Shown: one piece after another, positions 48,626 through 61,264 of the stretch
Numbering within the stretch: position 1 is the stretch's first letter
Layout of the letters: each line of letters begins with the position of its first letter
NCBI GenBank assembly: GCA_003254905.1
Contig: QANU01029832.1
Coordinates: 418,904 to 482,903 of the forward strand
DNA from: Nissolia schottii
Lineage: Eukaryota; Streptophyta; Magnoliopsida; Fabales; Fabaceae
DNA length: 64,000 bases
Reading direction: 5' to 3'
Translations under genes and position numbers: made by a program
The notes under the pieces: model-generated
The model's database searches: none
Seen by the model: only the letters and a program-made list of their open reading frames with translations
Told to the model about the DNA's origin: nothing

Positions 48626-50286
48626 TGATAGGGGGATTTTATGCCCCATTTTATTCCATTATAATTGAACATTGCAGCATAAAAATGTGCAGCTTAACAC
48701 TTAAGTTACCTTGTTTTGCACATTGTCCTTTTTATATCCAATTGTGAGAATTGTTGCTTAATTTTACCTTTTTATGTTGTTTATGTATTTTGGTCATAAC
48801 ATGAGTTGTAGACGTAAAATTCTTTCAAGTCTTATATTGTAGGAAATCTAATAGGAAGCTCTACAACTCTCATGAAGAGTCAAAAAGTTAAATTGATTGT
48901 CTACTTGGTCGTTTTTAGCTTAGAAGTAAGAACAATGATGCTGAAATTTCATATTAGAGTTGCAACAAAGATGGGGACATAACTTCTTCGCCCGATGTCC
49001 AAGCGAGGCAAAATTGAGTTTATTTCATGTAGAATTTAAAGATCTAAAATTTCTTGAAGACATCGGAGACACGGTTGCTAGGACTGCTGAAGTCATGTTT
49101 TATCATTGCAACGCTCGAAGTGATGCGTACTACTGCAGTCATGTTTCACCGCTACAACACTTAATTTTTTCGTACTGTTGTAGCATTCTTTTGAGTGCTG
49201 CAACAGTGATCCGAGAGTAAATTTAAGCCTGTGCAAACCTGAACCCTAATTTCAGTGTTTTGAGGTTATAAATAGGCCTACGATGAAGAGGAGAGACATT
49301 ACTTTATATCACTAGCCTCCACCTTTTATTTTCTGCACTCTCTCTTTTATTTTTCTACACTTAGGTTTATATTAGTAGTGCATTTTATTGTTATTTATTT
49401 TGATTAAGGATTTTTGGGAGCATCTGCATTAACACACAAGCTCCCCATAGTTCTCGCATTCAAGGATTTACTTTTATCAATTTTATTCAGGTTATTTTTC
49501 TTTTCATTCTTTGTTGTTCTTCTTCTTCTAAATTCTCCATTTATCTTATTTTAATTCTTCATTTATTTTCTCCCTTCGTTTATTTAATTTATGAGTTTGC
49601 ATCCTCCATCTATGGACAAGTAGTTCTCTAATACATTGAATGCGATAATTCTAAGATTAGGATTAAATTGAGGTTCTTGTGCTTAATGCTTGTTCATAAT
49701 TCTCCCTCTTTCTTTCTAATTAATAATATAGTGATTGCATGATGTTAGTTAGGAATAATTCTAAATTAATGAATCTTGACGATTGTAGGATTTGTTACGA
49801 TTGGTAATTGGAATTGATCAATAAGGATTATCCAAGTCGTAAAGGGAATTAGGGTTTAAGCTTATTAGATTAAGTTATGCAATTTGTTGTAAAATTAGTA
49901 TAGGTAATTAAGACCAAGATCTTAGTTGTTAATGTTTGTACTAGTTAATTCATAGGGAAAAGCAATTGTGATCTCCATAGCCGAATTGCATGTTAGTTGG
50001 AGATCTCTGGTTAATAAACAACAATCCTTTTATAGACATTGATTGTAAAACCGATGATAATTAATCCTTAATTTGTGAAGAACCATGTGCATAGTATTTC
50101 TTATTATTATTGTTGAATTTAATCTATTAATTTGCAACCGAACAAGCCCCAGTTTATTATAATTGGTTAATTTGCTTAATTGAGAAACGACATAGGTTAG
50201 CCACCTTACTACGTTTTTGGAGTTACTTAATTTTATAAATTATTATTTGATTGCTCATTAATATTATGACATTTTGGTGCGTATCA
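48626..50286 (+). mobile_element. Athila-like 3' LTR (about 1.66 kb)
   Basis: Starts TGATAGGGGGATTTTATGCC and ends TTGGTGCGTATCA, with TGATA...TATCA termini. It is preceded by a polypurine-like tract. The interior has GTTATAAATAGGCC (about 49264), consistent with a promoter, and no conserved ORF. The long LTR and terminal words fit Athila/Tat Ty3-gypsy elements. Confidence 0.65.
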
Positions 50287-50680
50287 TTCACTAAGAAGCA
50301 CTTGATATGCCTGAGCTTGCAAACATGATCCCTCCCCCATTTTTCACCACATTTGAAGCAAACTCACTCCCTTTGTCTCTCTTCGACCCCAATTGGCAAT
50401 CTTCTCTCCCCAACTAGAGTTGTAGCAGTCACTATCCTTGTTGGGGTCTTTGGGCTTCCCTAGTCCATCGAGGCTGGGTTTGGTAGGTTATCTTTTGGCC
50501 CAATGTCTAGCTTTATCCCTCCTTGCTAATTCCCCTATCATGTCCATCATCTCAGCCAAGCAACGGAAAGAACTAACATTCATCTCTACCTTAGTATCCT
50601 TCCTCAACCCACTCAAGAAGATGCTCATCACTGTGCTCGGTTCAATTTCATGTCGAGATCATGCTACCATCTCAAACAGT
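50287..50680 (-). pseudogene. Gag fragment of a second Ty3/gypsy element
   Basis: The minus strand reads STVMSIFLSGLRKDTKVEMN...RCLAEMMDMIGELARRDKAR, then a zinc knuckle CFKCGEKWGRDHVC (50319-50360) followed by KLRHIKCF. CX2CX4HX4C is the retroelement nucleocapsid motif. Stops and frameshifts interrupt it. Its reading frame runs into the right end of the Athila LTR, so the Athila element probably inserted here. Confidence 0.7.
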
Positions 50681-50684
50681 TTTT

Positions 50685-51042
50685 CAATGTTATCAATAGC
50701 AAAAATCTCAAAATCAGCTATTTTTTTTCACTATAGCACCACTGTTTCCACTATAGCAATCAATTAACACTGTGAAATAGCATGGTGGCCAACTGAAAAT
50801 CCATTGCCCTATTCCGCTATAGCGCATATTTTTTTTTAGGCTGCCTGCCCGGTATCCAAGGCTTAACCCTGACTAATCCGGGTCCACCCGGGTCGCGCAC
50901 CTGGCTATGGCGGGTGAGTCTCCCAACGGAGATAACTGCGTACACAATGTCTCGAACTCGAGACCTTACTTAAGCGATACCAAGCCGCTTACCACTTAGA
51001 CCAACTCCCGTTGGTTGCTATAGCGCATATTTGATAACACTG
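50685..51042. mobile_element. MITE with CARTGTTATCAA ends, hosting a SINE
   Basis: Left end CAATGTTATCAATAGC and right end (inverted) CAGTGTTATCAAATATGCGC, with internal GCTATAGC/CTATTCCGC words. CAGTGTTRTCAAATAGCGGC repeats are, from memory, frequent in legumes and hAT-like. No clean target duplication was found. The SINE at 50830-51016 lies inside. Confidence 0.5.
50830..51016 (-). mobile_element. tRNA-derived SINE with perfect 14-bp target duplication
   Basis: On the minus strand it begins CCAACGGGAGTTGGTCTAAG. It has an A-box-like TGGTCTAAGTGGTAAGCGGC and a B-box GGTCTCGAGTTCGAGAC spaced like an RNA polymerase III promoter, then GACCCGGGTGGACCCGGATT, and ends in an A tail (T8-9 on the plus strand at 50830-50837). 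Identical GCTATAGCGCATAT flanks it (50816-50829, 51017-51030). This fits target-primed reverse transcription. Confidence 0.9.
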
Positions 51043-51430
51043 ATTTTTCGAGTAGGATTTAATGCAGAGCGGATAGCTACAGATTACATAATTTCCTAAT
51101 TTATTTACCTTATAGGTTTTTTTTATTTGATTAGTATTAATATTTCCTATTTTATTAGGTTTACACTTTCCTTCGCTATTAGTGTCATACTCTTATACTT
51201 TCTATTTAGTTATTAGTCTCTCATCGCTCATATGAAAGGTGTGAGGAGAGAAGCTCCTGTATAAGTAAGGAGTTTTGGTTTGCGTTTGAGATATTCGTTG
51301 GCGTAATAAATCATTTTATTTTAGAGATTTGTTCTCTTTGGGTGCAAGTTAGCACTGCATCGAAGGTCAAATCCTCACTCACTGCACTCATTTAAAAGCT
51401 AATACCGTTTGATCATAGAACCAATTAATG
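51043..51430. other. LTR-like sequence, no gene
   Basis: Words such as TCCTATTTTATTAGGTTTAC, GTATAAGTAAGGAG and ATTTGTTCTCTTTGGGTGC suggest the R-U5 part of a plus-oriented LTR. The ends were not found. Confidence 0.25.
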
Positions 51431-51435
51431 CCAAT

Positions 51436-52640
51436 TTAGACAAAAGAGCAACAAGGGAAAAAAGGGTGTCCTGGGACAAAATGCAGAATGGCTACTTGAT
51501 GCAATTTTCTGTTAAGGGAAAATGAAAAACAGATATTAACATAAATGCAGGTATGAGGAGGATAAGAAATCCCCCATTGAAGGAGGGAGAAAATTTGTGT
51601 CACAGTTAACCCCATGGGGAGCCCTCCAATCTCTCTGGGCATTTCCTAAAGACACTAAATACACCAAAGGTAGAACTGAACTCCACAACAAGATTCATGA
51701 CCAGTGACAACACGTCCATCACTAAAAACAAAATTTACTTTGATAGTAATCTTTCATAAACATTTCTGATCTTGGACAAAAAGATAGGGCTACAACTCGT
51801 GTGAAAACATTATGCTACTCAGCATGCAGTATTTGGAGCCACAAGCAAATCGATGACAAGCACATATATCCCATAACCGCAAGGCAAACTTTTGCTAGAA
51901 CCAAGACATACAATAATTCACCAATACAAAATCCTTCAGAAGCTTCTACGTAATTCTGATTAGGAAAAAGATCTAGAGCGGCAACACAATACCTCTCATT
52001 CCTATTTAGCCTGGCTCCAAAATAGAATGGCAAAGAGAACAAGCAATCACGGTGCGCGGCAGCGATGCATCCCATCTCTAGCAAAATTGATCCTCTGCTG
52101 GCAGTTCTGAAAATTCTGAAGGAACTTCCTCTGCTGGCAGAGTAACCTCCCATGACCATGACATATTGAGGTCAGAGCAACAAATAAAACATCTTATAAC
52201 CAATGTAATTAGAATCAAAATGAGCGACAATAATGCAAATTCAATCCCAATTTCACTAATTCACACTTTCACGGGATGAAATCCCACAACCCCAGATAGA
52301 CACAGGAAAAAGGGATGAAATTTTCCCTTCACCATTCATCTGGAACACAAAATAAACAACACGGGCAAACACGAAAGATCACAAAGATACAAACTTTACC
52401 CGGATTTCAAAGGGAATAGAACTCTTCGACATCTGAGAAACAACGGAGGAGAAAAACATGCATCAAAACTCAATTAGCATTGAAGTTTAGGGATTTTAGA
52501 GAAGAAAAAGATGGATGATTTACCATAGGTGAGGGCATTGCATCTTGCGATGTAATCCTTGAAGTTATCTTCAACAGTGCATGGACTCAACAAAAAGAAG
52601 CCATTAGACTCAGCTGGAGGAGACGGTCTTATGCATGAGG
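51436..52640 (-). other. Possible small transcription unit, function unknown
   Basis: Plausible minus-strand splice pairs exist: donor TATG|gtaaat (near 52524), acceptor tctcag|ATGTCGAAGAG (near 52438) with donor CGG|gtaaag (near 52403), and acceptor gggag|GTTACTCTGCC (near 52149). The joined frame would give a peptide of about 40 residues with LPAEEVPSEFSELPAED. A different frame of the last piece is open for 114 codons (51815-52159) with a hydrophobic C-terminus. Neither is recognised. It may be a short gene, a non-coding transcript or nothing. Confidence 0.2.
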
Positions 52641-53127
52641 TATACAAATACCAGGGGAGTCAATGCTCATAATGAACTTAAGGGACTAACACCTACAACT
52701 TACACTTTTAACTCGATAGCAATGCCATTGACGATTCTAGAATATGTTATTATTATTTTGTAGACCGTATAATATAATATGGATAATAGTATGTGCTACA
52801 TAAAATATGTAGTATATAGAACCAATAAACCCGACACACTTGATAGATGATTGGGTCTCTTAAATATTTGGTCAAGAGTTCAACTAAATTATAGTGTATA
52901 GTATACATTAATCAAAAAAATGGTATGCAGTATCTATTGATAAAAGAAATAGTATACAGTATCGATTGTTAAATTATTTTTGATGCATTATATGCTACTG
53001 TAACTTGTTTTGTGAATTGGTTTTCTTCTTGTTTCTTTTTGGGACAGGCCATCTCATGACTGATCTCAATTTCTCTGCAAAGCAAGCAAAAAACATGACA
53101 GTTTCTTGTATTTTTATCTGAATGCAA

Positions 53128-53158
<31 letters not shown>

Positions 53159-53552
53159 GATAGATATCGAGAGAGAGCCATGAAATTCTTGAGTTCTTCC
53201 TTTTCATTTTGATTTTTTTTTAATGAATTGGTTGGGAGTGAAATTTCATTATCACATCACAAAACCTAGAAACCTCTATTTTTTGGTCTAAATCTATTCG
53301 TTAGTAGATGTATTAATCAATTACATCAAGCAATCACAACTTAGAAAGGTAAAGACATATAGTTTTAGTAGCATGCAAGGATAATCACACAAAACACTAA
53401 CAGCAGATTACATATTATACACAATTAGAACCTAAACAAAGAAGCCCACTAAAATAATAGGATGGAAAGCTAAAATAGTTTCACTATATGGTAGCTACAG
53501 CTAAATTATACATCCAAATAGAAAAGCCAATATTTTCTGGTAGGATAGGAAT

Positions 53553-56500
53553 TCAGTCTAAAATTATCCTAGGGGGAAGGTATACATGTGGAGCTTGCTC
53601 CGGATACGTAGCAAGTTTCACAATAGAACTAGCAGTGAGGTTGTACCTTCTCTGTACTTCAGTAAATCCTTCACAGAGAACTTGCTCCACCCACTTCTCC
53701 ACCTCTGTATCCCTGTCTGAAACATATGCGGCCACAAGCAATTGGTCCATGACTTCTGACTGAATCTGTAAGGCACACTCTGATCCAAGAATTTTGTTGA
53801 AGTTACTTCTGATCACTTTCAACAATCTATCCGCCAGCACGTCAAAATCACAAGGTTTAAAAACAACAGTTTCGTCAACTTGATCATACAAATCTTGCAA
53901 CCAGAGATTTTGGTTCCCAGATGACACAGGTTCAGATTTTCCATCATCTATTTGTTGCAGTTCAATGTCTTCAGCTGGAACATTCAAATCTAAAAGACAA
54001 TTGGATGTTGTGTGCGCCCTTTTAGACATATCTGGGATTAAATGCCGGTCATGAAATTCATTGTCACGAATCAACTTTCGTTTGTTTATGAAAATTAGAT
54101 TCGGAAGGCCGTCTTCTAAACTGTGAGATAAACTGATGCTTTGGCTTCTAATGTCTCCAATCATATGTTCAACTTTAATCTTGATAGCTCCCCCTTTTGC
54201 CCTTGGCATCCTTTCTTCGGAATAGTTGGAAAGTTTCTCTGTAGGCATCAAACTATTTTGGTGACCCAAGAAAGAAGTCACAAATATTGCATTTTTTATG
54301 CTAACTTCTCGTCCATGTGAGTCTGTTATTTTTCCTGTCTTAATGGCTTGCAACAAACTACTCTGTGTTACCATATCCACCTTGTCTGCATTTTCTAGGA
54401 AAACCACAGACCAAGGTTTCTTGCAGATCTCCCCTACAATAAAATCAAGAGTAGTTTTCCCTCTGAATTTCACATTGCATCCTTTCACTTCTTCCAAACT
54501 TAGATCTACAAAAATAAAGTTTTCCCGGCTTCCATACAAAAACTCAGCTAGAGCAACAGCAATTTTCCTTTTACCAAGCCTATCAGGTCCCACAAAATTC
54601 ATCCACTTGTCCCCCCTTTGATTAGCTCCATTCTGTTTAACACTTTTAGTTGGGCCGCTAACAATTGTTTCAACGATAACACGTAGCGCTTCATCTTGCC
54701 AGCTTACCTCCTTAGAAAGAGCTTCAAAAAGAATTTTGGGATTTCTTGCATCAATTTGTCCACCATAGTCAAAACTTAAGCAGGATGAAGACTGGGATGG
54801 ATGCTTCAAGATATTCCTGTCAGCCAAATTAAAGCTTGAAGAAAATCGACTTGGAATTTCCTTTGGAGGCTCCATCGTATATTGACCAGTAGGTTTCTTA
54901 GATTTATTGCTGGTAGGAGAAGAGCATATTCCTAAGCCAAGATCCGTGGTTACAGAAGTCACAGATGTGGGAGACAGTTGACTACCATCACACACACTTG
55001 AATGGGACATGTTGCATGATTTTAGGTCACCTGACTCAAGATCTTCTGCTTTCTGAAACATCTCAGAAAGTTTTGAAGGATATTTCTCCTGCCTTGCCTT
55101 GAAAACCACAGGACAAGGACCACTTGATTGTGATGTAGACATCAGTTGCACATCAACAGGTACTTGGGAGTTGAGATTGATGTATTCACCAGGTAATTTG
55201 TCTGTAATTTTGCTGCCGTGGTTGTCAGCATCTTCCTTTTTGTTGTCAGTACAATGAAACCCCAGAACAGTCGGGCAAGAACTTGCATCAGGGAATCGCT
55301 GGTTCCGATGCTGGCATATCTTGTTCAAGTTCTTATGCGGAGGCCCAGATTCACTACCATCCAGCAAAACATAATCATCTTTGGTCTGCACTGAATGGAA
55401 GAAAAGTGATTTTTACACAAACAAATGAAGACTCCATTGATAAAGTAGAAATCAAAAGCAGATAATTCCAACCACCAAAACAAGGCAAGAGCAAATAGGA
55501 AAAACTACAATGCACAAGGTTACAGTTGCTACCATGAGCCATTCGATTTTAAAGGCACAGTTGGTGAAAGAAAGAATCTGAATTTGCACCAACACACAAC
55601 GACTTGTTTATTGACTTTTCCGCATTAATGGCCATTTCCCCCGCAAACGTAGGAAGAAAAGTAAAAGGCATGTTACTGAACTGACCAGTTATTTTAGGAA
55701 CACAAAAAAACTTGTCCTCTCATCAATTGCCCAATATTAGGCCCATGTCAGCCAAACCAACCCCTTGAAATTCAAGAATTGCAGGGGAAGTAGGCCCATG
55801 TCCCCCAGTCAACCTTGCCCTTAAATCTTTCTTTAGGTGGGTCATAGTTTGCCCTTAAATCTAGTTTCTCTTAAAATTCTCCATTCCATTTTAGGGTTGG
55901 TGATGAATAATCCCACTCAATCAAAATGCCTCCTTACATGACAAAATTTTATGTAATTCATGTATCTGAGTCCAACACACCTTAGCATTCAATCCTTTTA
56001 CTGTACCAAACTCTGCAATCTGCAACCATGGAGGTAAGTTTGATTGGCATGGATCAACAGCTGAAGTAGAAAGTCTTTCCTTTGAAGCACCAAGGACTTC
56101 TTGTTCACACCCTTCGCTGCATTGATGACAGTGGGGAGCACAATAAAATGAGCCATGTAGTGGACCTTTCAAATCTGAAGGTGAAGAAAAAAATCCACCA
56201 AATGGCACAAATGAATCCATTAAGCTGTAAAAAAAAAAAAAACATATTTTAGACAAAACAGGTGCAAAACTAATTATCATGTGAAAGACGAGGAGTTCAC
56301 ATCCATTTATCATTCATAATAACAATAAATTGATCATAACAGTACCACTTAGTTCTGGTGCAGAACAATCCGCCTTTGTGCTTTTCACATATGTCAGATG
56401 TTAATTATCAGAAGAAAAGATAACATTATTTTGGTAGCAGTGAAGAACCCAATTTAATGGGATAACGAAGTGTAAATGGTTTTCAACAAAACTCAAGCTA

Positions 56501-58492
56501 TAAACTTTAAAGCAGGAATTGAACGACGAACATATAGAGAGGTTGTTGCTCTTCATATCTAAATCAGCACCAATATTATGCTATACAGAGAAGTTACATC
56601 ATCATAAAAGAAATATTAAAATCCAGCATATGAACACTATACAGTCGAACAGAAGAAACTTTCTAGTCAAGAATGCCACGGCAAGGAGAATCAAGTGGCA
56701 CTAAACCATTAAAACTGAGAGAGGTAAGGAAAAAGAAGGCCTGCAAAGGAATTTCATGGAAGAACGGTAGAATAATCTTCCACTCATCCTAAAATCCACT
56801 GCTTTATTAGACAAACAAATAACATCATAATATTCAGAAGAGTACTAGGAGGGGATAACCACACACGCCATCTGATAAACAGACAAATAGTATTTTGTTA
56901 ACAGGATTGAAAAACATTTAATCCAAAGAAACAAAGACTCGTTAATTAAAAACTTGTAAAAAAAATAAAAATAAAGAAAGAAAGAGTCAAGTTAACTGAC
57001 ACAGATTAACTTGTCAGAATTTTTTGATATATAATAAGATATAAGATATAATAATATATATAAGGGGCTCAGACATGTCGAATTTGGTCCAAGGAGACAC
57101 GTTTGAATTTGCTTCTACATGAGAAACAACATCTCTTTTTTCTTTTTCTTGTTCTAAATCTTTTCAGAAGCTCTGACAGTAAACTTTGGATTACACAAGA
57201 AGCCAATCCAAACAGCCCTTAATCCAACCCACCATACTTTTCAGATCACAACATATACAAAAGAGAGATAATAGGAAATGATTTATGAATGGAAGAAAGG
57301 GGCAATATTACTCATTCACTCACCTGGACCTTGGCCTCTGGCAGGACTGAACAGAGGTGATTGGAAGAAGCTGCAAATCCCAATCTTTCTCCACAAAAGG
57401 GAACATGCCCACGAACTTCAAGTAGCACTCATAGCTCGCCGCATAACCCATCACCCAAAACCTCTCAAAATGAGCCTTCAACAACGTGCCCAACTCCCCA
57501 ACAACAACACCACCCTCCTCCTTCACAACAAAACCCTCCAAGTCCCCCAAATTCACCACCACGCCGGGGCCCACGCGCCGCTCCGCCACCTCGCCAGCCT
57601 CCCTCACCCTCTCGCCGGACAATTCCCCGTCCTCCCCCCTAACGCAAACCACCCTCATCCCCGCCAGCTCCACGGGAAGCACCCCTTCCCTCCGCGTCTC
57701 CACCGCCTCAGAGAACCTCCTCAGCGCGTCGCCGGCGCACGCGCCGAGCAGCACCGGGTTCCTCCCTTTGCTCCGCACCAAAACCTCCCCAATCCTCCTG
57801 AAATCCCCCTCCCCTCCTCCCCCCTCTCCGCCCCCGGAACCACCGAACGGGAACCCGAAGAATCCTCCCCGGCGGCCCTGCTCCGGCAAGTTGCACAGAA
57901 GAACCGGCGGGCCGCGCGACCTCGAATACCTAAAAAGCTGCGGCAACGGACGCAGGATTGCGAGCTTGATTTCGGAGCTCCGAAAACCCGCTTCGGCGAA
58001 AACCCGACTGACAACCGGGTCATCCAGTATAGAGAGAACCAAATGCTGCAGCTCCACCTTAACGGAACTAACGGAAAACGGTTGCTGATTCTGTTGGAGG
58101 CCGTTAGGGTTGTTGTGATGAAACAGCAGGTGGCTATTGAAGGTGTCCGGGTGGCGCCGCTGGTTTGCCTGGGAGCGCTTGATTGCGGCCATGAGTGAGT
58201 TGGAGACCGGTGGGTCCGGGGAAGGGTGGGAGGAAGGAGAGCGGTCGAGGGAGACGGAGAGGCAGAGGTCCAGCGCCTTGAACTGGAGCCGAGGGGAGTA
58301 GGCGGAGCTGCGTGCGCGGCAGCACGCCTCGCGGAGGAGCGGGGAGGACGGGATGGAGAGGAGGGCGGAGACCGCGTGGAGCGACGTCGTCTGGGCGTGG
58401 CCGCGGCGCCGCGCGACGGAAACGGCTTCGTCGAGGGCGCGGGCGGCGTCCGGCGTCAGGCATTGCCGAGCTACTCCCACCGGCGTTGGCAT
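53553..58492 (-). CDS. SMXL7: SMXL6/7/8 (D53-type) strigolactone-signalling repressor, 1081 aa
   Basis: SMXL6/7/8 are nuclear ClpB-like repressors degraded through D14-MAX2 when strigolactone is present, and they act with TOPLESS corepressors. Exons on the minus strand: 57324-58492, 55981-56224, 53553-55385. All are GT-AG, with frame kept for 1081 aa. The N-terminus MPTPVGVARQCLTPDAARAL opens the double Clp-N domain (to about residue 180). A degenerate first ATPase region and an acidic/serine-rich middle follow. The second ATPase region has Walker-A-like GPDRLGKRKIA (737-747), RGKT in VKFRGKTTLDF (779-782, the degron loop of this clade) and FLENADKVD. An EAR motif LDLNVP lies at about 936-941. 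Length fits the clade. Exon 1 is much more GC-rich than its surroundings. The symbol is a clade label; SMXL6, 7 or 8 was not resolved. Confidence 0.93.
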
Positions 58493-59100
58493 CGTCGCCG
58501 CCGGCGATCATAAAAACAAAAAATAAAAATAATTATATGAACGAGTGAGTGAGTGACTCTATCTCTATCTCTATCTCTATCTCTATCTCTCTGGCTCTGT
58601 TGTTGCGTTGAGGTTTGAAGTGAGGAGAGTGAATTATTATTAATAATAAATATAAATTGAGGGGGGGGGGGTTAAAATGGAATAATGATGGGAAAAGAAA
58701 CGAGGAGTGGGAGTTAGTGGAGGGGTGAAATGTTGCTTAATAAGGAAAAACAACAGTTGGTTTGATGTGGGAGGATATAGAAATCTAAGAAAAAGTGGTT
58801 TTGTGTTTGTGTTGGAGAGTGAGTGGTGACTCGGGTGGGTGTGTGGGGGCTGGTAAAACCTGCGTCTTGGGGGTTGCCTTCTGTCAGTGTAAATGAAATG
58901 AATCTATGCAATATAATAATGGTGGAGTGAGGGGTAAGACTGGGAGGTGATTGGCTGTTTTGTGTGAAAATGGTGGGACCTGAGGAGCGAGCACCAGTGT
59001 GAGTGTGATTGTGTGTGTGTGTGTGAGCCCCCGTAGCATTGGGCAAAGATTCTTTCCTCATCTTTCTACTTCTATGACAACATTGGACCAATTTTATTAC
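58493..59100 (-). promoter_or_regulatory. SMXL leader and proximal promoter
   Basis: Upstream of the SMXL ATG. It holds a CTATCT repeat (58557-58590), a G10 run (58661-58670) and a TG repeat (59009-59026). Several frames here come from low complexity. No transcription start can be fixed. Confidence 0.4.
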
Positions 59101-59600
59101 CCTTTTTAGTGTTCTGTTAATAACTATTTTTAAGATTTTAAAAACTTATTCATTCAGAAAAAGTTGCTTTCTATGATTATGAGACTCTGTGCTTGTATAG
59201 ATTAGTGTTCATATTTAACGGTAGGAGTGTTGAGTTAAATTTTATATTTCACTATTAATTAAAAAGGTGAATTCATGCATGATATAAGTAATAAAAATAA
59301 TAATAATAAAAAATGAAACTCAATAACACATAACACAAAATTTACTTAAAATGATTCATTTCCATATTTCACCTAAGAAGTAGACAATACTATGAAAAAT
59401 CAAACAAATCTATAGAAGGTCTCTATTATGTCTTTTATCTGTGTGTAAAACTTTTGCAGAATTTGAACTACTTTTGGTTACAATTCTAAACTATCAAATA
59501 TATCTTATATACACACAAACTTCAACCTATCTCTTATAGGTAGTTTTGTCATTTCATAACCAGTGAACACCGCTTAAGCAGTTTCGTTTTCAAAGAACAT
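59101..59600. other. Intergenic, no gene seen
   Basis: AT-rich spacer between the SMXL promoter and the CACTA-derived region. It may contain the CACTA element's left end, which I could not identify. Confidence 0.35.
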
Positions 59601-59639
59601 CAGAATTAGTGCCAGGAATCGATCATCTTCCCCCCCTCT

Positions 59640-61220
59640 CTTAGCCGTCTTAAGGAGAATTGACATCCACTCATACGTCAGTTTCTATTTGTATTGTTAG
59701 TGACATCCAACCATAACATGTCCTCGTCAATTTTTGGGACATCGTCAGCTCCACCTTCATCCTCGCTAAGGCTCTGAGTTCGTTACAATCTAGCCTTATT
59801 TAGCATATGATCGTGTGTTGTCTATAAGTAAAATAGCAAGAATTCGCATTGTTATCAACACAATTTAATTAACAATATAGGTAAATTAATTATTGAGTAA
59901 ATTAATACTATCGGCATGTTCCTAGACCACGAATTGAACAAACAGTCTTCTCATCCCTCTCATCCTTCTTTAGGTGAGTATACCAAAAGACCTCCGACTC
60001 AAAGGGAGGTCTACCTAAGTATCAAGTATGCATTTCGTTAAATATATATTATATCAGTAAACAAACTTAATTTGAATAAACTAAATTGAATAATTAAATT
60101 AATAATTAAAATTGTTACCATTTTTTTTCTTTGTGGTGTGTAAGGTAGTAGACCCACCAATGGGCATCGACCCCGCCTTTGTTGAACTTTTAAAAGTCTT
60201 GGCCTTCTCAGATTTTTCTTTAAATTTTTCAGTGGCCCAAATTTGGCACAACTCATCGAGCGTCTTCTGAGTTATCTAAGAGAAGGGATTTTTATCCGTG
60301 TCGTCCTTGATCTTTTTGTACAAGTGTTGCAGCCATTTTCCTGCCCTGTATCGGGAGGTTGCGTACATCTCTTTATCATCCTCATCATAGAGGAAGTGCT
60401 TCTACATATACAATTAATTAAATATATACATAACAAATAACCCTAATAATGTAGTATTAATTATATTCATTAAATTTATGTAATGATATATACAATCCAT
60501 GTGTCATACATATGTCTCCTTTCTTCATCAGGAATAGTTGTCCAATAGGGCATGGGACTATCACATAACTTCTTGATCGTCTCAGTCATCCTGCTCCTGC
60601 AGTTTCCTATATATGGATACCACCTAATAACAATACAAAAATACATATCAATTAATCAATATTAATAAAAATAAATTAACCACTAATTAAACAATTATAC
60701 TAACACTTACCCAATACTAGAGGCATCTAGCCTAATCCTTTCGTGAGGGTCGTTAGATGAACCATGCGAAAAGCTAGATCTGATAGAGGCCACGTCTGAT
60801 TGAGAGCTGGATTGAGGCATGTGGGCCTGAGTTTGTGGAGGGGGAGGAAGCCGACGAGCATTGTTCTCGGTGTTAGGCCACACTAGTCACCCCTAATTAT
60901 GGGGCATATTCAAGCCCATCTACGTATTGGCCCCCAGACTCACCCCATCCCTGAGTAGGCATATTATAGCCTTGAGGGGGCAAATTATACCCTTGATGGG
61001 AAATATTTTACCTTGGAGTCAGCATGAACCCCGAACCTGTCGGCCCTGAAGGTGTAGGCATATTGAATCCTTGAGGGGCATAAATATCCCTTTGGGCAGT
61101 GTGGGGGTGGATTAGGAGGTTGACGTTGATGTAAAGGTCGTCACAGGGAATTGTTGTCTTCGTGGCCCTAGCTCTACCTCTGTTGTTTATTCCTCTACCT
61201 TTATTGTTTTGTGAAGCCAT
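59640..61220 (-). pseudogene. CACTA transposon accessory ORF (plant transposase-24-type), decayed
   Basis: The minus strand starts MASQNNKGRGINNRGRARAT at 61220. Exon-like pieces follow: ASIRSSFSHGSSNDPHERIR (60780-60730), WYPYIGNCRSRMTETIKKLC and YWTTIPDEERRHMYDT (60620-60500), KHFLYDEDDKEMYATSRYRA and GKWLQHLYKKIKDD (60400-60290), LCQIWATEKFKEKSEKAK and KAGSMPIGGSTTLHT (60250-60140), and MLWLDVTN (59740-59715). This is the second ORF typical of plant En/Spm (CACTA) elements. A TAG stop follows DKNPFS (about 60284). No TNP2 transposase is seen. Confidence 0.7.
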
Positions 61221-61264
61221 GTCTAATTAAAAAAAAGAGTAAAAGAATAATTTAAATACATTAA

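Noticed and set aside
57278-58198. 306-aa plus-strand frame and other long frames opposite SMXL exon 1
   Set aside because: They are antisense shadows of a GC-rich exon. The minus-strand frame has the Clp-N domain; the plus-strand frame is Pro/Arg-rich without motifs.
59640-61220. Possible ordinary host gene in pieces
   Set aside because: The pieces match the accessory ORF of plant CACTA elements, with an in-frame stop, so a transposon remnant is the better call.
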